NCBI GenBank assembly: GCA_028622995.1
Contig: JAJQJQ010000018.1
Location: 2,232,001 to 2,296,000, forward strand
Direction of reading: 5' to 3'
DNA: 64,000 nt
From: Panagrolaimus kolymaensis
Taxonomy: Eukaryota; Nematoda; Chromadorea; Rhabditida; Panagrolaimidae
The position numbers and the translations under genes are program-made. Position 1 is the first letter of the stretch. The number at the start of each line of letters is the position of its first letter. Positions 48,604 to 59,528 of this stretch are shown in pieces. Below the pieces are notes generated by a model. That model was given only the letters and a program-made list of their open reading frames with translations. It did no database searches and was not told the DNA's origin.

Positions 48604-48901
48604 TTATTCCTTGCGACGATTCTTCTTGGATGGTGACTTCTTAGCAGAAACAGGAATATTATAAAACCAATCTGAAGAATAAAAAGATAAGTACATCATA
48701 AAACCTAAAAGAATAATTACTTAGAGGATCATACAATTCTGCAGTGCGGGAAACATTGGCGACCATTTGAATAGGAGCATTAGAAGTAACTCGAGTTAAA
48801 CCAACATCTTCACTATTTTCATTTGGTTCAGTTGTTTCACCAGCATTTCCCCAATCATCGTTTTCTTCATATGAAAAACCATTAAAAACATCATCATCCA
48901 T
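48604..48901 (-). CDS. Small acidic protein with basic tail, partial duplicate
   Basis: Two exons, 48721-48901 and 48604-48671, encode 82 residues. The first is acidic and Asn/Glu-rich (MDDDVFNGFSYEENDDWG) and the last ends KKSPSKKNRRKE. The basic end and about 90 bases of 3' flank match the end of the much larger gene at 50610-52921 (STSKKNHRKQ and the same AT-rich flank). The small gene therefore appears to have been built on a copy of that gene's last exon. There is no signal peptide or membrane segment. The role is unknown. Confidence 0.6.
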
Positions 48902-49146
48902 GATTTATAAAAGTTTAAAAAACTTCAAACAAATTTAAGAAGAAAATTGAACGAAGTAAAATTATTTGTGTTTGAAGAACACGAAAAGCGCGTTCTCTAT
49001 TTCGTGATAAGAATGCATTTTGGGTGTGAAAATTAGTTTCCATTGACCAAGATGCTCAAAGGCTTTTTAAGCTTTATTTTATTGAATCCCAAACAATAAA
49101 TACATAGAAGAATTTTGTTACAAATTAATTTATTTATCTTTTAAAA

Positions 49147-49981
49147 TTATTCAACAAAAATAATAGGCAAATATGTATATAAAAGTTTAGGAGTTGCATG
49201 TGGAAGTTGAAGCGAGATTAATCCTCCACAGTATCCGAGAACGAAACCTAAAATACAGAAAGTTAAAGTACGAAATAAAAATGGATAATAGCTTACCGGC
49301 GAAAACATCAAATAAATAGTGTCGTCCCATAGCAATTCGAGTAAAACCAACTACCAATGGAAAAACATAAAAAAGTAGCCGGCAATGGAACTTTGATGGA
49401 GCAAACAGATAAAAACTGAAAAATGAGCTTTGTGATTATTATCATTCAAAAATGGTTACATATGGTTGAAATATTCATACTGGCCATGGTAGTACTCCAC
49501 CGCCATGATGGTTAGATTTTTCAATGGCAAACTAAAAGTAAAAACTTACCCTAAAACGGCTAACAATGCTGCTCTTGAAGAATGTCCAGAAGGAAATGAA
49601 AAATCATCGATAATAGGAGCATCCAAAATCTAAAAATAAATTTAAAATATATTTTTAAAATCAGCAAAAAACAAAACTTACATTATCATTTTCATTATAA
49701 GGTGGACGATTACGTTGAAATAAAAGTTTAAAAAATACGATTCCAGCTAAATCCAAGATAAGTCCAAATAAAAGTACACACCATTTCCATTGAATTCGAC
49801 GATGATATCTTTTTCGAATGACATATAAACATCCAAAGCCAGCAAGTAACAACCATAGAATTTCATGACCAGCCCATTCAATCATCAGAAAACACATTCT
49901 TACTGAAGGCGAAGTTAAAGCTTCTCGAAGTAGTAACATTGAACTTAGCCATGCATCTAATCTTTGAAACATTGAAAGCAT
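49147..49981 (-). CDS. PAP2-family lipid phosphatase (PLPP6-like)
   Basis: Exons 49682-49981, 49550-49629, 49297-49415 and 49147-49247 encode 199 residues. All three PAP2 active-site motifs are present: KLLFQRNRPP (motif 1, K-x6-RP), FPSGHSSRA (motif 2, catalytic His) and TRIAMGRHYLFDV (motif 3, nucleophile His). Several hydrophobic segments predict an integral membrane enzyme. The size and motif spacing are closest to the PLPP6/PPAPDC2 type, which dephosphorylates presqualene and isoprenoid diphosphates at the ER. That substrate is inferred from similarity only. Confidence 0.87.
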
Positions 49982-50609
49982 CTTGAAATCTTTGGAAATA
50001 AAAGTTAAACAAAAATTTTGGTGACAGATTTCTTTTTTTTAGCAACTTTCTTCAAAGCTTCAGCAAATTTAGGTATTTGATTTCAATGGTACAAAAAGCC
50101 AAACCAAAATAAATTCCGCCACAAAAAATCTAATTTTTTTCAAATTTTGAAAATAGCTTCCATTCAAAGCAAGCTAACGATTGATTAACACAAATTAAAG
50201 GTTAGAATGTTTTTTTTTGACGAATAATAAACCATTTTATCGATATTTTGCAGTGACGAACATGTTTTTGTAACATTCTATCCAAATAGTCTTTAACCTT
50301 TTATGTTGTTGCTTTTTTTCTCTAGAAAAGCTTGCATGAACATGTTTTGCTTAATCATACATACTTAATAAAAAAATTTCAAGCACACAGTTTATTTGAT
50401 TGTGAATATTAAAATTATATCAAATAAACCCATATCTATGATTTTAAGCAAAGCTTTCGATTCCAGATAAATTGACAGTTGTGTTTACTAAGCTTTTTTC
50501 TAGTTGTTTCAGAGAAAACAAAATTTTTTAAAATAAGTTTTATTATTATTAGGTTAAAATAATGTTGTAAAATATACATACAATCAAAAAATCAAACAAC
50601 ATGAATTGA
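49982..50609. other. Intergenic
   Basis: A/T-rich sequence upstream of the PAP2 gene, with a 3' flank near 50530-50600 that shares sequence with 48540-48600. Confidence 0.5.
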
Positions 50610-52921
50610 TTATTGCTTGCGATGATTCTTCTTGGAGGTCGACTTCTTCGATTTGCTCTTTTTCTTCTTCTTGCTTTTTTCTTGATGATTAACAGCAGCA
50701 GCAGATTCTTCAATTTGAGTTGGATTTGTTGCCATTTCTTGATTTGGATGTTGAGGAGCATGAATATTTTTGACAGGAGTAGCAGGAAGTACAGCTTTGA
50801 CATCACTCATAGTTTTCAATGCATCAAGATCATCAAAATACTTTGGATTTTTCAGATAGGCTTTTTCAATGATGTTGATGGGAAATGGCATAACTTCACG
50901 TTCAGCAGGAGTATAAGATTTACGAACCTTTGCTACTTGCCGACTTAAAAAAAGCAAAAAATTTGTAAAAGTAATTGTCAAAAATAAACCTACCGAATCC
51001 ATGTGCATGCTTTTCTGCGATTGAATTCAGAAAACCGTGGTTGCATAGCGACGACGTACAAAAGTGGAATGGAGACCTTTGCAATCAATTCGAAATCAGC
51101 ACCAACATATTTATGAAAATCCGCGCCAAAAGTAAAGTATGCCACTGATTCAGGAATATCAGGACGTCGAATGTATTCCAATCCAGTGATGGTCATATGA
51201 GTGATTCTCTTCTTGCTATCAAATTGGACGCCATTCTTTTTCAAACCTTCTTCAGCTTCAACACTAAAAACGGAACATAAAGATCTTAACCATTGAAGAA
51301 AAAAACATACGCAAACTTGTTCATCTCTTTGTACATTTCACTGATTGGAACACAGAAGAGGTCGATTTCACGATCATAATCTTCACGAACCATTAAAGGA
51401 TATCGACTAAAACAATAAAATAACAAGCTTTTATACGATAAAAGAAAAACATACCTTTCCATCTTTTCCATTAGATAATATTCATGTTCACCAAGACAAT
51501 CAAATCTCGACAAGGATAGCCATGGAGCTTCGATAAGAACTTTCATGTTTTTCTGTAGGATACCTTGAAGCGAATCAGTTTTGTGTGATTTGAGCGATTT
51601 CACAACAAGACGAGATGGTTCAGGATAAGCAACTTTGTTCAAGGCCAATGGCGTCTTAGGAGCATGTTCAGCAGAAGGTTGAGTTGTTGCAGTTTCAAAT
51701 GGAGGTTGAGTAGCATCTACAGTTGGTGTTGGCTGTGTTGGTTCTGCTGATGGCATAGGTGCCTTTGATTGTTCACTTTTAGGTTTGACTTCTTTCTTGA
51801 CTTCTTTTGGCGCAGCTTGCTCTTCTTTAGGATGTTCAATTTCAGCAGGTATTTCTTGAGTATCGACCGTACCTTCATTGGTTTTGCCAGTTTCTTTTTC
51901 ATGTGGAGGTGGAACATCAACTTTCATTGGAGCACCCTTGCGTCGTTTATTCCAACGTTTCCATCTAAAAAACATTATTGTATAAGTTAAAAATGTCTGA
52001 GTAAAAAAAGCTTACAATAAAACAATCACAACGATGACCACAAAAAGAACGAAGATTCCCAATACAACTCCCAAAACAATCCACAAAATTTGAGCAGATT
52101 CGGTGCCTTCAGTAGTCGCAACCATGGAAATTGATGATGTAGAAGATGATAGTGGAAGTGTAGTTGTCGTTGGCTCGCCAATTGTGACGATAGCTTGTTT
52201 CTAAAATAAGAACGAATTTAACAAAGGTATACAATAAAATGAACTTACGATTGTTAAAGGACATGATGGATCAGCTTGAACAACTTTCAATTTCAAATAT
52301 CCATTTTGACCGATCTTAGGATCACAGCAATAACCCGATAAACCAAACATCTTTTGACGACCATATTTCATTTGCATTGAACCACATCCACTTACATCTT
52401 CCTGAAGATTAGCTAAAAAAGATAATATTAAGAAAAAGCATAAAAGATAAAACGAACTTGAACCCAATAACCAAAAATTTGTTGCATCCTTTCCGACAAA
52501 AAATTCACATTGAGAAGGACCACACTCGGAAGAAACAACTGCCTTTGGATTTCTTTTCAAAACATCATAACAAATTTTAATCCTGAAAATGGTTCCATTA
52601 TTTCCGGGCAATATAATAAGGCTAAACATACTTTCCATTACAATCATCTGCACAAATTCCAAAATATAAGCTGTCACCTTTCAATAAAACTTCAATAAAG
52701 CCAGTTTTTGTTACGACGATATCATTACCAACTTGTGTTCCAACACCGGAAGCCAAAGTACCATCAATACTGGAGAGTGATTTGACAGCAGGTTGTTCAA
52801 ATGTTTGATTGAATGTCGAAGAAGCATGATGAGAATCCGTTGACTTATATCTTTTAGGTCGAGAAGAATCAGCAGACATTGTTGGAATTGATAACAGCAA
52901 AATCACCAAGAGTTTCAGCAT
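50610..52921 (-). CDS. Unrecognised single-pass membrane protein with cleavable ectodomain
   Basis: Eight exons, 52632-52921, 52458-52582, 52249-52412, 52016-52200, 51455-51964, 51311-51406, 50994-51263 and 50610-50943, encode 657 residues with all phases matching. The signal peptide MLKLLVILLLSIPTMSA is followed almost at once by RPKR, a furin-like site. The ectodomain has eight to ten cysteines (ICADDCNGK, SSECGPSQCEFF, SGYCCDP) and a Thr/Ser-rich stalk. One membrane segment (ILWIVLGVVLGIFVLFVVIV) precedes WKRWNKRRKG. The ~400-residue cytoplasmic part is Pro/Glu/Lys-rich, then ordered (HMTITGLEYIRRPDIPES), and ends in a Lys-rich tail. No family was recognised; it looks nematode-specific. 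Its last exon has a partial copy at 48604. Confidence 0.75.
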
Positions 52922-53565
52922 TTTGAACAACGTTGTAAGATCAAGCGAAATGAAAACCACGAGATTGTAAGCGACGACGTTGTGATGAAAAACAATTTGT
53001 TGTCGAATGAAGATAAAAATGTAAGAAACGTTTGAATACTTCTTTTATAGGCAATGATGAAATCATTCTAAAAAATGAAGAAGAATATGTAAATTTCTTT
53101 GGCAAAAGTTTGAAAATTTTTGTTACAACAAAAAAGTTTTAAAATGTTCAAGTTTCATCGAAATTTTGATTTCCAACGTTTTGCAAACTTTTGCGTTTTA
53201 CCAAAAAAAACTGTTACAAAGTTTGAAGTTCATGATTTTGAAGTATCCTTTTGAAAGATGTGTTTTGTTAGTATTAAACCTTTATCTTCTTTTTTTTTGT
53301 GCATCTGAAACAAATTTTTTTGATTGCTTTTTCTACCATTTATGTCTCTGCGGTAGCAATGTTTGTTGTAATGGGTTTAAAATTTCTTAACATAACCATT
53401 AAAGCAACGGATCAATTTATTCAAAATGATAATAATGCTGTTCAGAGATATAACGTAATTTTTATTACAAATTGCAAATAGTTCTTATTCATATTACTTT
53501 TTTTTGTTGTAAATGTCATAAATCATATAAAGTTTTATTATCCGTTCTTTTTTTTTTACATTTTA
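52922..53565. other. Intergenic with a doubtful open frame
   Basis: A plus-strand frame at about 53299-53480 encodes a hydrophobic segment then polar residues (ITIKATDQFIQNDNNAVQRY), reminiscent of the collagen N-terminal domain, but no start codon or splice acceptor in phase was found. An AATAAA on the minus strand near 53543 fits the end of the small ORF at 53566. Confidence 0.35.
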
Positions 53566-53739
53566 CTAATTTACCCTTATAGTATTATTGGTGGTTGCTT
53601 CAGATGGTTCTGGTGTTGTTGCTCGTTCTGTAGTTTTCTCCGAGAATTTCATGTGGGTGCTCATAACTACAGTATCATCAATTAAACTTTTTTTCGGCTT
53701 GCTCAAGATCTTGGGGAAAGCAACATATTCGTTACCCAT
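53566..53739 (-). CDS. Doubtful 57-residue protein
   Basis: The minus-strand frame starts MGNEYVAFPKILSKPKK and ends TTNNTIRVN. It has no domain, signal or membrane segment. In favour: balanced, non-homopolymeric composition, a possible TTTAG acceptor about 35 bases before the ATG, and a polyadenylation-like AATAAA just after the stop. Against: short length and no homologue recognised. It could also be the last exon of a longer gene. Confidence 0.3.
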   Translation of the reverse strand: MGNEYVAFPKILSKPKKSLIDDTVVMSTHMKFSEKTTERATTPEPSEATTNNTIRVN

Positions 53740-53877
53740 TGAATTTTGCTTTATTGAAAAAAAACTAAACAAGCAATGGTTTAAAAAAATTGCATCTCCG
53801 GATAAACCCCAGAAAAGCGAATCCAAAAAATTGGAGCATTTATACAAAAATTTACTATCTACATAGGCACTTTAAAA

Positions 53878-54623
53878 TTATAAGATTTCCAAATGAATTA
53901 TAATTAAACGAATAAGCTTCTCGATCTCAATTGGGTTAGTAATAAAAAAGTATTTGCAAGTTTGAATTAATTTTTTGTATACTTTTAAATTTGAATCGCT
54001 TTTAATCATGTAATAAACAATATGCTCAGGAATGGAAAAATGTTGACTCCGAGCTGATGAAGTAAACGAAGGCTCTACCATTAGTGTGGATGGTTTGAGA
54101 TTATCGCATAATGGTAATATATATTTTTCGAATAATATTAAAAGTTCAGTTTTAACTCGTTCACTACAATAATCCAATAAAGGTAAAATACCCATAACAT
54201 AGTAATAAAGATCTCCTGATTGAATGAGGCTTCCTCGTCTTTGAAGAATAATAAAAAATTGCTTGTATACTTCTAAGGCTTTTAAATGGACTCCTAAAAA
54301 GTTTATATATATTTTCTAATATACATATTTAAAAGCATGAGATAACAACACTTACCAACGGGAAGTGTGTAATAAAGACATTCTGAAAGTCTTCTTGCGA
54401 TCACTTCTGATTTGGGAAGAATTGGAAAATTTTTACTACGTATTTGAAGAACTCGTGATAGTTTGGTTAATGAAACAATATAATTTGCCCATCCAATTGA
54501 TTTCTCAAAACATTCAAAAGAATATAAAGCTTTATCAATATCTCTTGCGTAAATTTGATATCGTCTTGAAGAATATAACAATGACAAGTGGTTTTCATAT
54601 GTAAATAACTCGTGATCTATCAT
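53878..54623 (-). CDS. Short Dopey N-terminal-like protein (PAD-1/DOP1 relative)
   Basis: Exons 54356-54623 and 53878-54293 encode 227 residues. The pattern matches the start of Dopey/DOP1: SSRRYQIYARDIDKALYSFE, ECFEKSIGWANYIVSLTKL, SEVIARRLSECLYYTLPVG then VHLKALEVYKQFF and GILPLLDYCSERVKTELLIL. Family members are about 1700-2500 residues and act with MON2 at Golgi/endosome membranes. Here the similarity ends around residue 175 and an unrelated tail leads to a stop, with nothing Dopey-like downstream. It is either a truncated paralogue made as a small protein or a pseudogene kept open. The ATG lies just after an ATTTAAG acceptor. Confidence 0.68.
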
Positions 54624-57154
54624 GCTTAAATATACATAAGTTACAAAACTTCCATCACAAACAAGGTGCACAAAAAATATATATTGAAATAAACCAAAAA
54701 GTTGTTTTTTTGAAAACAAGAAAGAAAGCAGCTGTCTCTTCAGTCAGTAGCATGCGTGCTGACATTGTGCGTTTTCCTTTCCATTTGAAAAATATGTGTT
54801 AGACTTCGCACAATTTTATCAGAATCAAACAAAAATGTGAATCAAAAAACATCTTGCCCAGGAAATTTTTTGTTGTTGTTGATTTTATTTATTGTAGCAT
54901 CAAGATTATTAGTAGTTTATTTTTTAATTTAAACTATGCTTTACCATGGCATTTTTTCACCAGGACGTTCGCAATAAAAAAACTACCTTATTTTAAAGAA
55001 ATATTTCTTTAGCCTCAAATGTTTTAAGGAATGAATAAGAGTATCAAACACGTAAATACATAAATGAAATTAAACTTGAAATATTTAAACGTTCGAAATA
55101 ATTTTGCAATACACAAACTTCAAAAATAAAAACAAAAATATCCGAACTTTGTGATATCACATTTATCTAAACAACGCTAATTGCTTTGGATATTTTTAAA
55201 AAAAACTATATATTTTCTGTACATCCGTAGAAAAGGAGTTCGACAATAAAGCAATGAATCACAAAATTTGTCGGTAATTGATCTTCGCTTCGGTTTTTAC
55301 TTTCATTGATTTCAGAAAGAAGAAAAAAAGGAAAATTTTTTATTGCATTTTTTTCGCCGATTCACGTTTCACGGAATTATAATTATTTGTTGTTTTCCGG
55401 TTATCCACTTTTGTTTTACATTTTTTATTAAAAGATTTTTTTACCAGATTTTCATTTCATGTCAAAGTGTCAAACGAAAGGAAATCATCTATTTGCTTCC
55501 GGTATTTCCTTTTTAGAAAACTAATGTTTTAACCTTGAAAAAAGGGCAAGTGGGGTTTTTAATAGATGTGTAATTGAGCTCTTTGGAATGTTAATATTTG
55601 TGTATTTAATTACCACTTTTTAAGGCTCGTGGTTTGGCTTTGGCTATAATTTGAGGTAAATAAGTGACATACCAAATTTTTGTTGATCAAAATCAGCATA
55701 AAAATGTGATTCGATTTTTTCTAATTTTTTTGCATGCCTAAATTTCTTCAACATCCAAATAATTGGTGAAGATTACAATCTTCTCTGTTTCAAATTTATA
55801 ATTCCTTTTTGACCCGTATTGTTTTATGCGTCTCAAATTCTTTTTAATTCGTGGCGTGCGCAAAAACTTAATATTAAAAAAATTGATTGACAATTAGTAT
55901 GTGTATCTAAATATCCACGAGATATGAAAGCGATACTCCCTCTCAAATAAAAAAAAAGAATCTTCACGGTTCGATTTTTAAAAAAGTTTTTTTCTTAATG
56001 TTTTTAAACCGTTTTTCTTTTATTAAAAAAATTAATGAAGTGGTGTTTGCGAGAATCTCTTTTTCAATTTATCCACTTAATTTTTTTTTGGTTGAAGAGA
56101 TGTCTCTTTTATTTTATCCGATTTTTATTTCTCTCTTATTATTTTCATTTTTTGACACAACAATAACCACACCACACTTTTTAAGGATATGAGCAAAAAA
56201 AAAAGAGAAAAGAATAGCTTTTGATTGATTCTCTTCATTATTTTTTTTCGTCTTGCAAACTTTTTGTGCAAATTTTTGAATATATTTTTTTCATCATTGT
56301 TTTTACTTTTGTGGAAAAAGAAAATTTTAAGAACGAAAAGAGAAGATATTTATGATTTTCCACGGTTTTTGTTTCAATGGCGCCCACTTAGCATTTTTAA
56401 CCATATTTTCTTTGGCCAAAAATAAAATGTTTTAAATCATAAAATCTTTTCCATTTTTATATTCCCACATATGGTGAATGGGAAAAATCGGAAAAGATTT
56501 GAATTACAAAGGCCAAATTTTTTCTTCTTCTTTGTTTATAATATTTTCTGTCTCTTATCTACCGTCGTCCGTCTTTTGAATAAAAGCAACAACAATATCG
56601 TCTCTTTTTGTGAATATTCTCTTTCAAAACAATTTTTTTTGAGATGTATGACTAATTACAAAATATATTGTTATGCTAATAAAATAAAGTATTCCCATTT
56701 TCTCTTTCACTTTCAGTAATACCACTTTTTTTTGTTCCCAGGGTGCTTCTAATTTTTTTCCTTTCATTGGTTGTTATTATTGCACAGTTATAACTTCTGT
56801 TTTTTTTTCTCTTTCTTCTGAATTTTATTACTTCTCTATCTAAATGCCTATGATTTTATTTTTTATTTTATTATATTTTTTTTTCTCATATAAATTGTCC
56901 ATTAAATCAATCATTGCATAACCATTTTTATTTTTTTCCCTCCTCCTTTTATTATTTGCTTGACCAAACTTACAAGGCCACAACTTTTTTCTTCTTTTTC
57001 ATGGTTAACCATCATTTTAGTTTTCAAAGTTATTTCTATTTTTTGTTGCTGAATGACTTTTGTAAAAAAAACGTACGATGATGGCAATTGCAATTCTAGA
57101 GGATTGTGAAAAAAGGATTTGTGTTCAACTTGGCAGAAAAAAATGCGTTCATTC
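54624..57154. other. Gene-poor T-rich region, 2.5 kb
   Basis: Long T and A homopolymers. Open frames here are Phe/Lys-rich and lack splice context. No RNA gene was recognised. Confidence 0.5.
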
Positions 57155-58009
57155 CACTCAAAAAAAAACGGATAAAAAATAACCGTAAAACGGCTATTTT
57201 TTTGCACTATTAGAGACCAGCTTTCCCGCTGGATCGAATATTCAACGTCTATTTATTTTTGGTCATTTTACGGATATAAAATAGTCGTTTTACTTAAAAT
57301 TAATTATCGTTTTGCGTCTAAAAAAAGGTCGTTAAATGATGTTTATCAGGGGCATGGTACAAAAAATTTTTTGGTTTTCGACAAAGATTTAAAATATAGT
57401 TTGGTTAAAGATAATATGATAAAATCAGATAAACTGACTTTTGTCCAAAAATTAGATACTATGGTAAACCAAAGCATTTATAGGTGGACTGCATAGGCAA
57501 ACCTTTCCTTTATGCTAATGTAGGTCAGAGCTATTGCTACTGAACCTATATTAACTATTTCTAGTTCAATAATCTTCAGATGGAGTTACGCACGGCTATG
57601 CCGCCACCTTCAGAAAATGAATCAGAAATTAACCGAAACTTCAGCCAAAGGTTGTGCCTTTAAGTGATAATGTATATAAACAAGGGCTACGTTTGGGTTT
57701 CTGAAGAAAATGTGAGCTAGAGAATAAAAGATAGTATTTAGTCGTTAAACGATCACATTAATAGTCGTAAAACGGTAGTTTTTACGATATGATGTTATTA
57801 AAACGTTGTTAATTTATGTAAACGTTTTAAAACGATAAAATAATAGCCGTAAAATTAACGATAATAAATCGCCGTATAATTAACATCCATATTTTTGACT
57901 TAACGTTTTGAAAACGTCTAAAAAAAACGCCGTAAAATAGCAACATTATGGCCGTTTATTAGCCAAATTAAAAGTGTCGTTTAACGGCTATAGGTTTTTT
58001 TTTTGAGTG
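57155..58009. mobile_element. Non-autonomous DNA transposon-like element, ~855 bp
   Basis: The ends are inverted: CACTCAAAAAAAAA at 57155 and TTTTTTTTTTGAGTG ending at 58009. Just inside both ends are many copies of a palindromic-type core, CCGTAAAACGG and variants (CGTTTTACG, GTCGTTAAACGATCAC, GCCGTAAAAT), in both orientations. This subterminal architecture resembles non-autonomous cut-and-paste or foldback elements. A possible 2-bp TC repeat flanks it (57153-57154, 58010-58011), too short to be convincing. The middle has no long frame. The superfamily is not determined. Confidence 0.6.
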
Positions 58010-59528
58010 TCATTTTTTTAAACGTCCTTTGACATAGATTTTTTTTTCATCGGTTTTCCGTTTCGAATACGAAAAAAATAATCGTTTTTTTGTGGGTTTT
58101 GAATGGCGTTTCATTCTAATTTCTTCTTCTTTCTACTGTTGCGATCTTTTGATGATTTCTGCTTTATTCCCTCTTTTTTTTATATTTCTTATAACCTTTA
58201 ATTAACAATTTTATTATTTTTATTATTGAAGAGAAACCCGCAGTAAGTCTCATTCGAATCCTAAGCTTTCTTTATTTCTCACCTTTGTGTATTTTTTTCC
58301 TATTTTTGGCATTTTCACTAATGTCCCTTTTTTCCTTTTTCTAAAATTCTGTGCTGTCAACGGCAACAAAAGCTTTTTTTCTACCTCTGCTTCTTTATTG
58401 ATCTCCCTCTTCCATTCAGAGCATTTTTATGGCTAACTAAAATATTATTATTTATAAACTAAAAAACCGAACTATTTTTAACACTTTATTCATATTTTCT
58501 GTAAACAAAAACAAGAAGAAGCGTTAAGTAATTGTTTGCAATTTTGCACAAATTATCTTTTTATTTCGCTACTATTTTTTTCCTATACTTTTCTTTCACG
58601 TTTTCTAGACATTAAAAAGTTGGAATCAAAAATCTCTTTCCCTCGTGCTGCGCAAATCCTTACTAGCGGTGGCGACTTTTGTGTGACTGACCAATGCTGA
58701 AGAAGGAATAAATATATAAAAAAGTAAAAGCAGCGAACGAGCTCTCTTTCTTTTTGTGCGTACTATTCATAATATGCGCATGTATGGAAGGAATAAGTAA
58801 AAATGAACGCATTACCGAAACAAAGCCCCTTTTCCTTCTCTTCTGCGCAGCGGCTTTGGTCTGCAGCTACCGGTTGTCGATTGAAAAACGCATATTTGCA
58901 TATATAGTTTTTTTTCGTACGGCATACATACCTTTTTTGATTTGCACTGCACTGGTCATCATTATTCCCTCTTAACCTTACCTCTTTTTTAAGTCAGAAT
59001 AACAAAAAAAGATAGATGAGAATGCCAGACATACACATCATCAGTGAGGTGAGTGATTGCCTTGACCATAACAAGGCAAAAAAACGTCCTCGCTTTTAGT
59101 AGTACGTACTATTTTTTTCTTTCCTCATGCGCAGTGATGCACACATGCCGATGCTCACAATGATTTTTTTTCTGAATAAATGCGAGATAGTTTCCTTTTT
59201 TTAGGAAAAAGGTTTTTTTCTCAGTAAACACTTGTAATAGTAGCTTTTTGATTTTTGTGATTCATATTTTAATCGATCTTTCAATCTTTGGCTAATGTGT
59301 TTTTGAAACAAATAACATTTTTTTAAACCCTTCGCTTGCATTTTGTTTTTTTGTTTCAGTTTCACCTTTTTTTCTTTGCGTTGTATGCGTGATGGACGAG
59401 TAGCGCGAAAATATTTTATTTTATGGCATTGGGTTTTACCTTTTTTGCTGAAAGTTTTAAACTTTTTCTTTTTATAGAAAAGTGGTGATTAGTGAACGGT
59501 TACTAATACTACTAACAAGCGTCAAATC
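58010..59528. other. Upstream region of the Ig gene
   Basis: T-rich with scattered short frames; a 73-codon frame at 58754-58975 has no splice or start context and is not called. It probably contains the Ig gene promoter and 5' UTR. Confidence 0.45.

Noticed and set aside
53299..53481. Plus-strand frame resembling a collagen N-terminal domain
   Set aside because: No ATG in frame before the hydrophobic part, a stop just upstream and no acceptor in phase. It may be a remnant.
56911..57207. 98-codon minus-strand frame
   Set aside because: It overlaps the left end of the transposon-like element and is low-complexity Phe/Lys sequence without splice sites.
58754..58975. Hydrophobic 73-codon plus-strand frame
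   Set aside because: No upstream acceptor, no homologue recognised, and it lies in the T-rich promoter region of the Ig gene.
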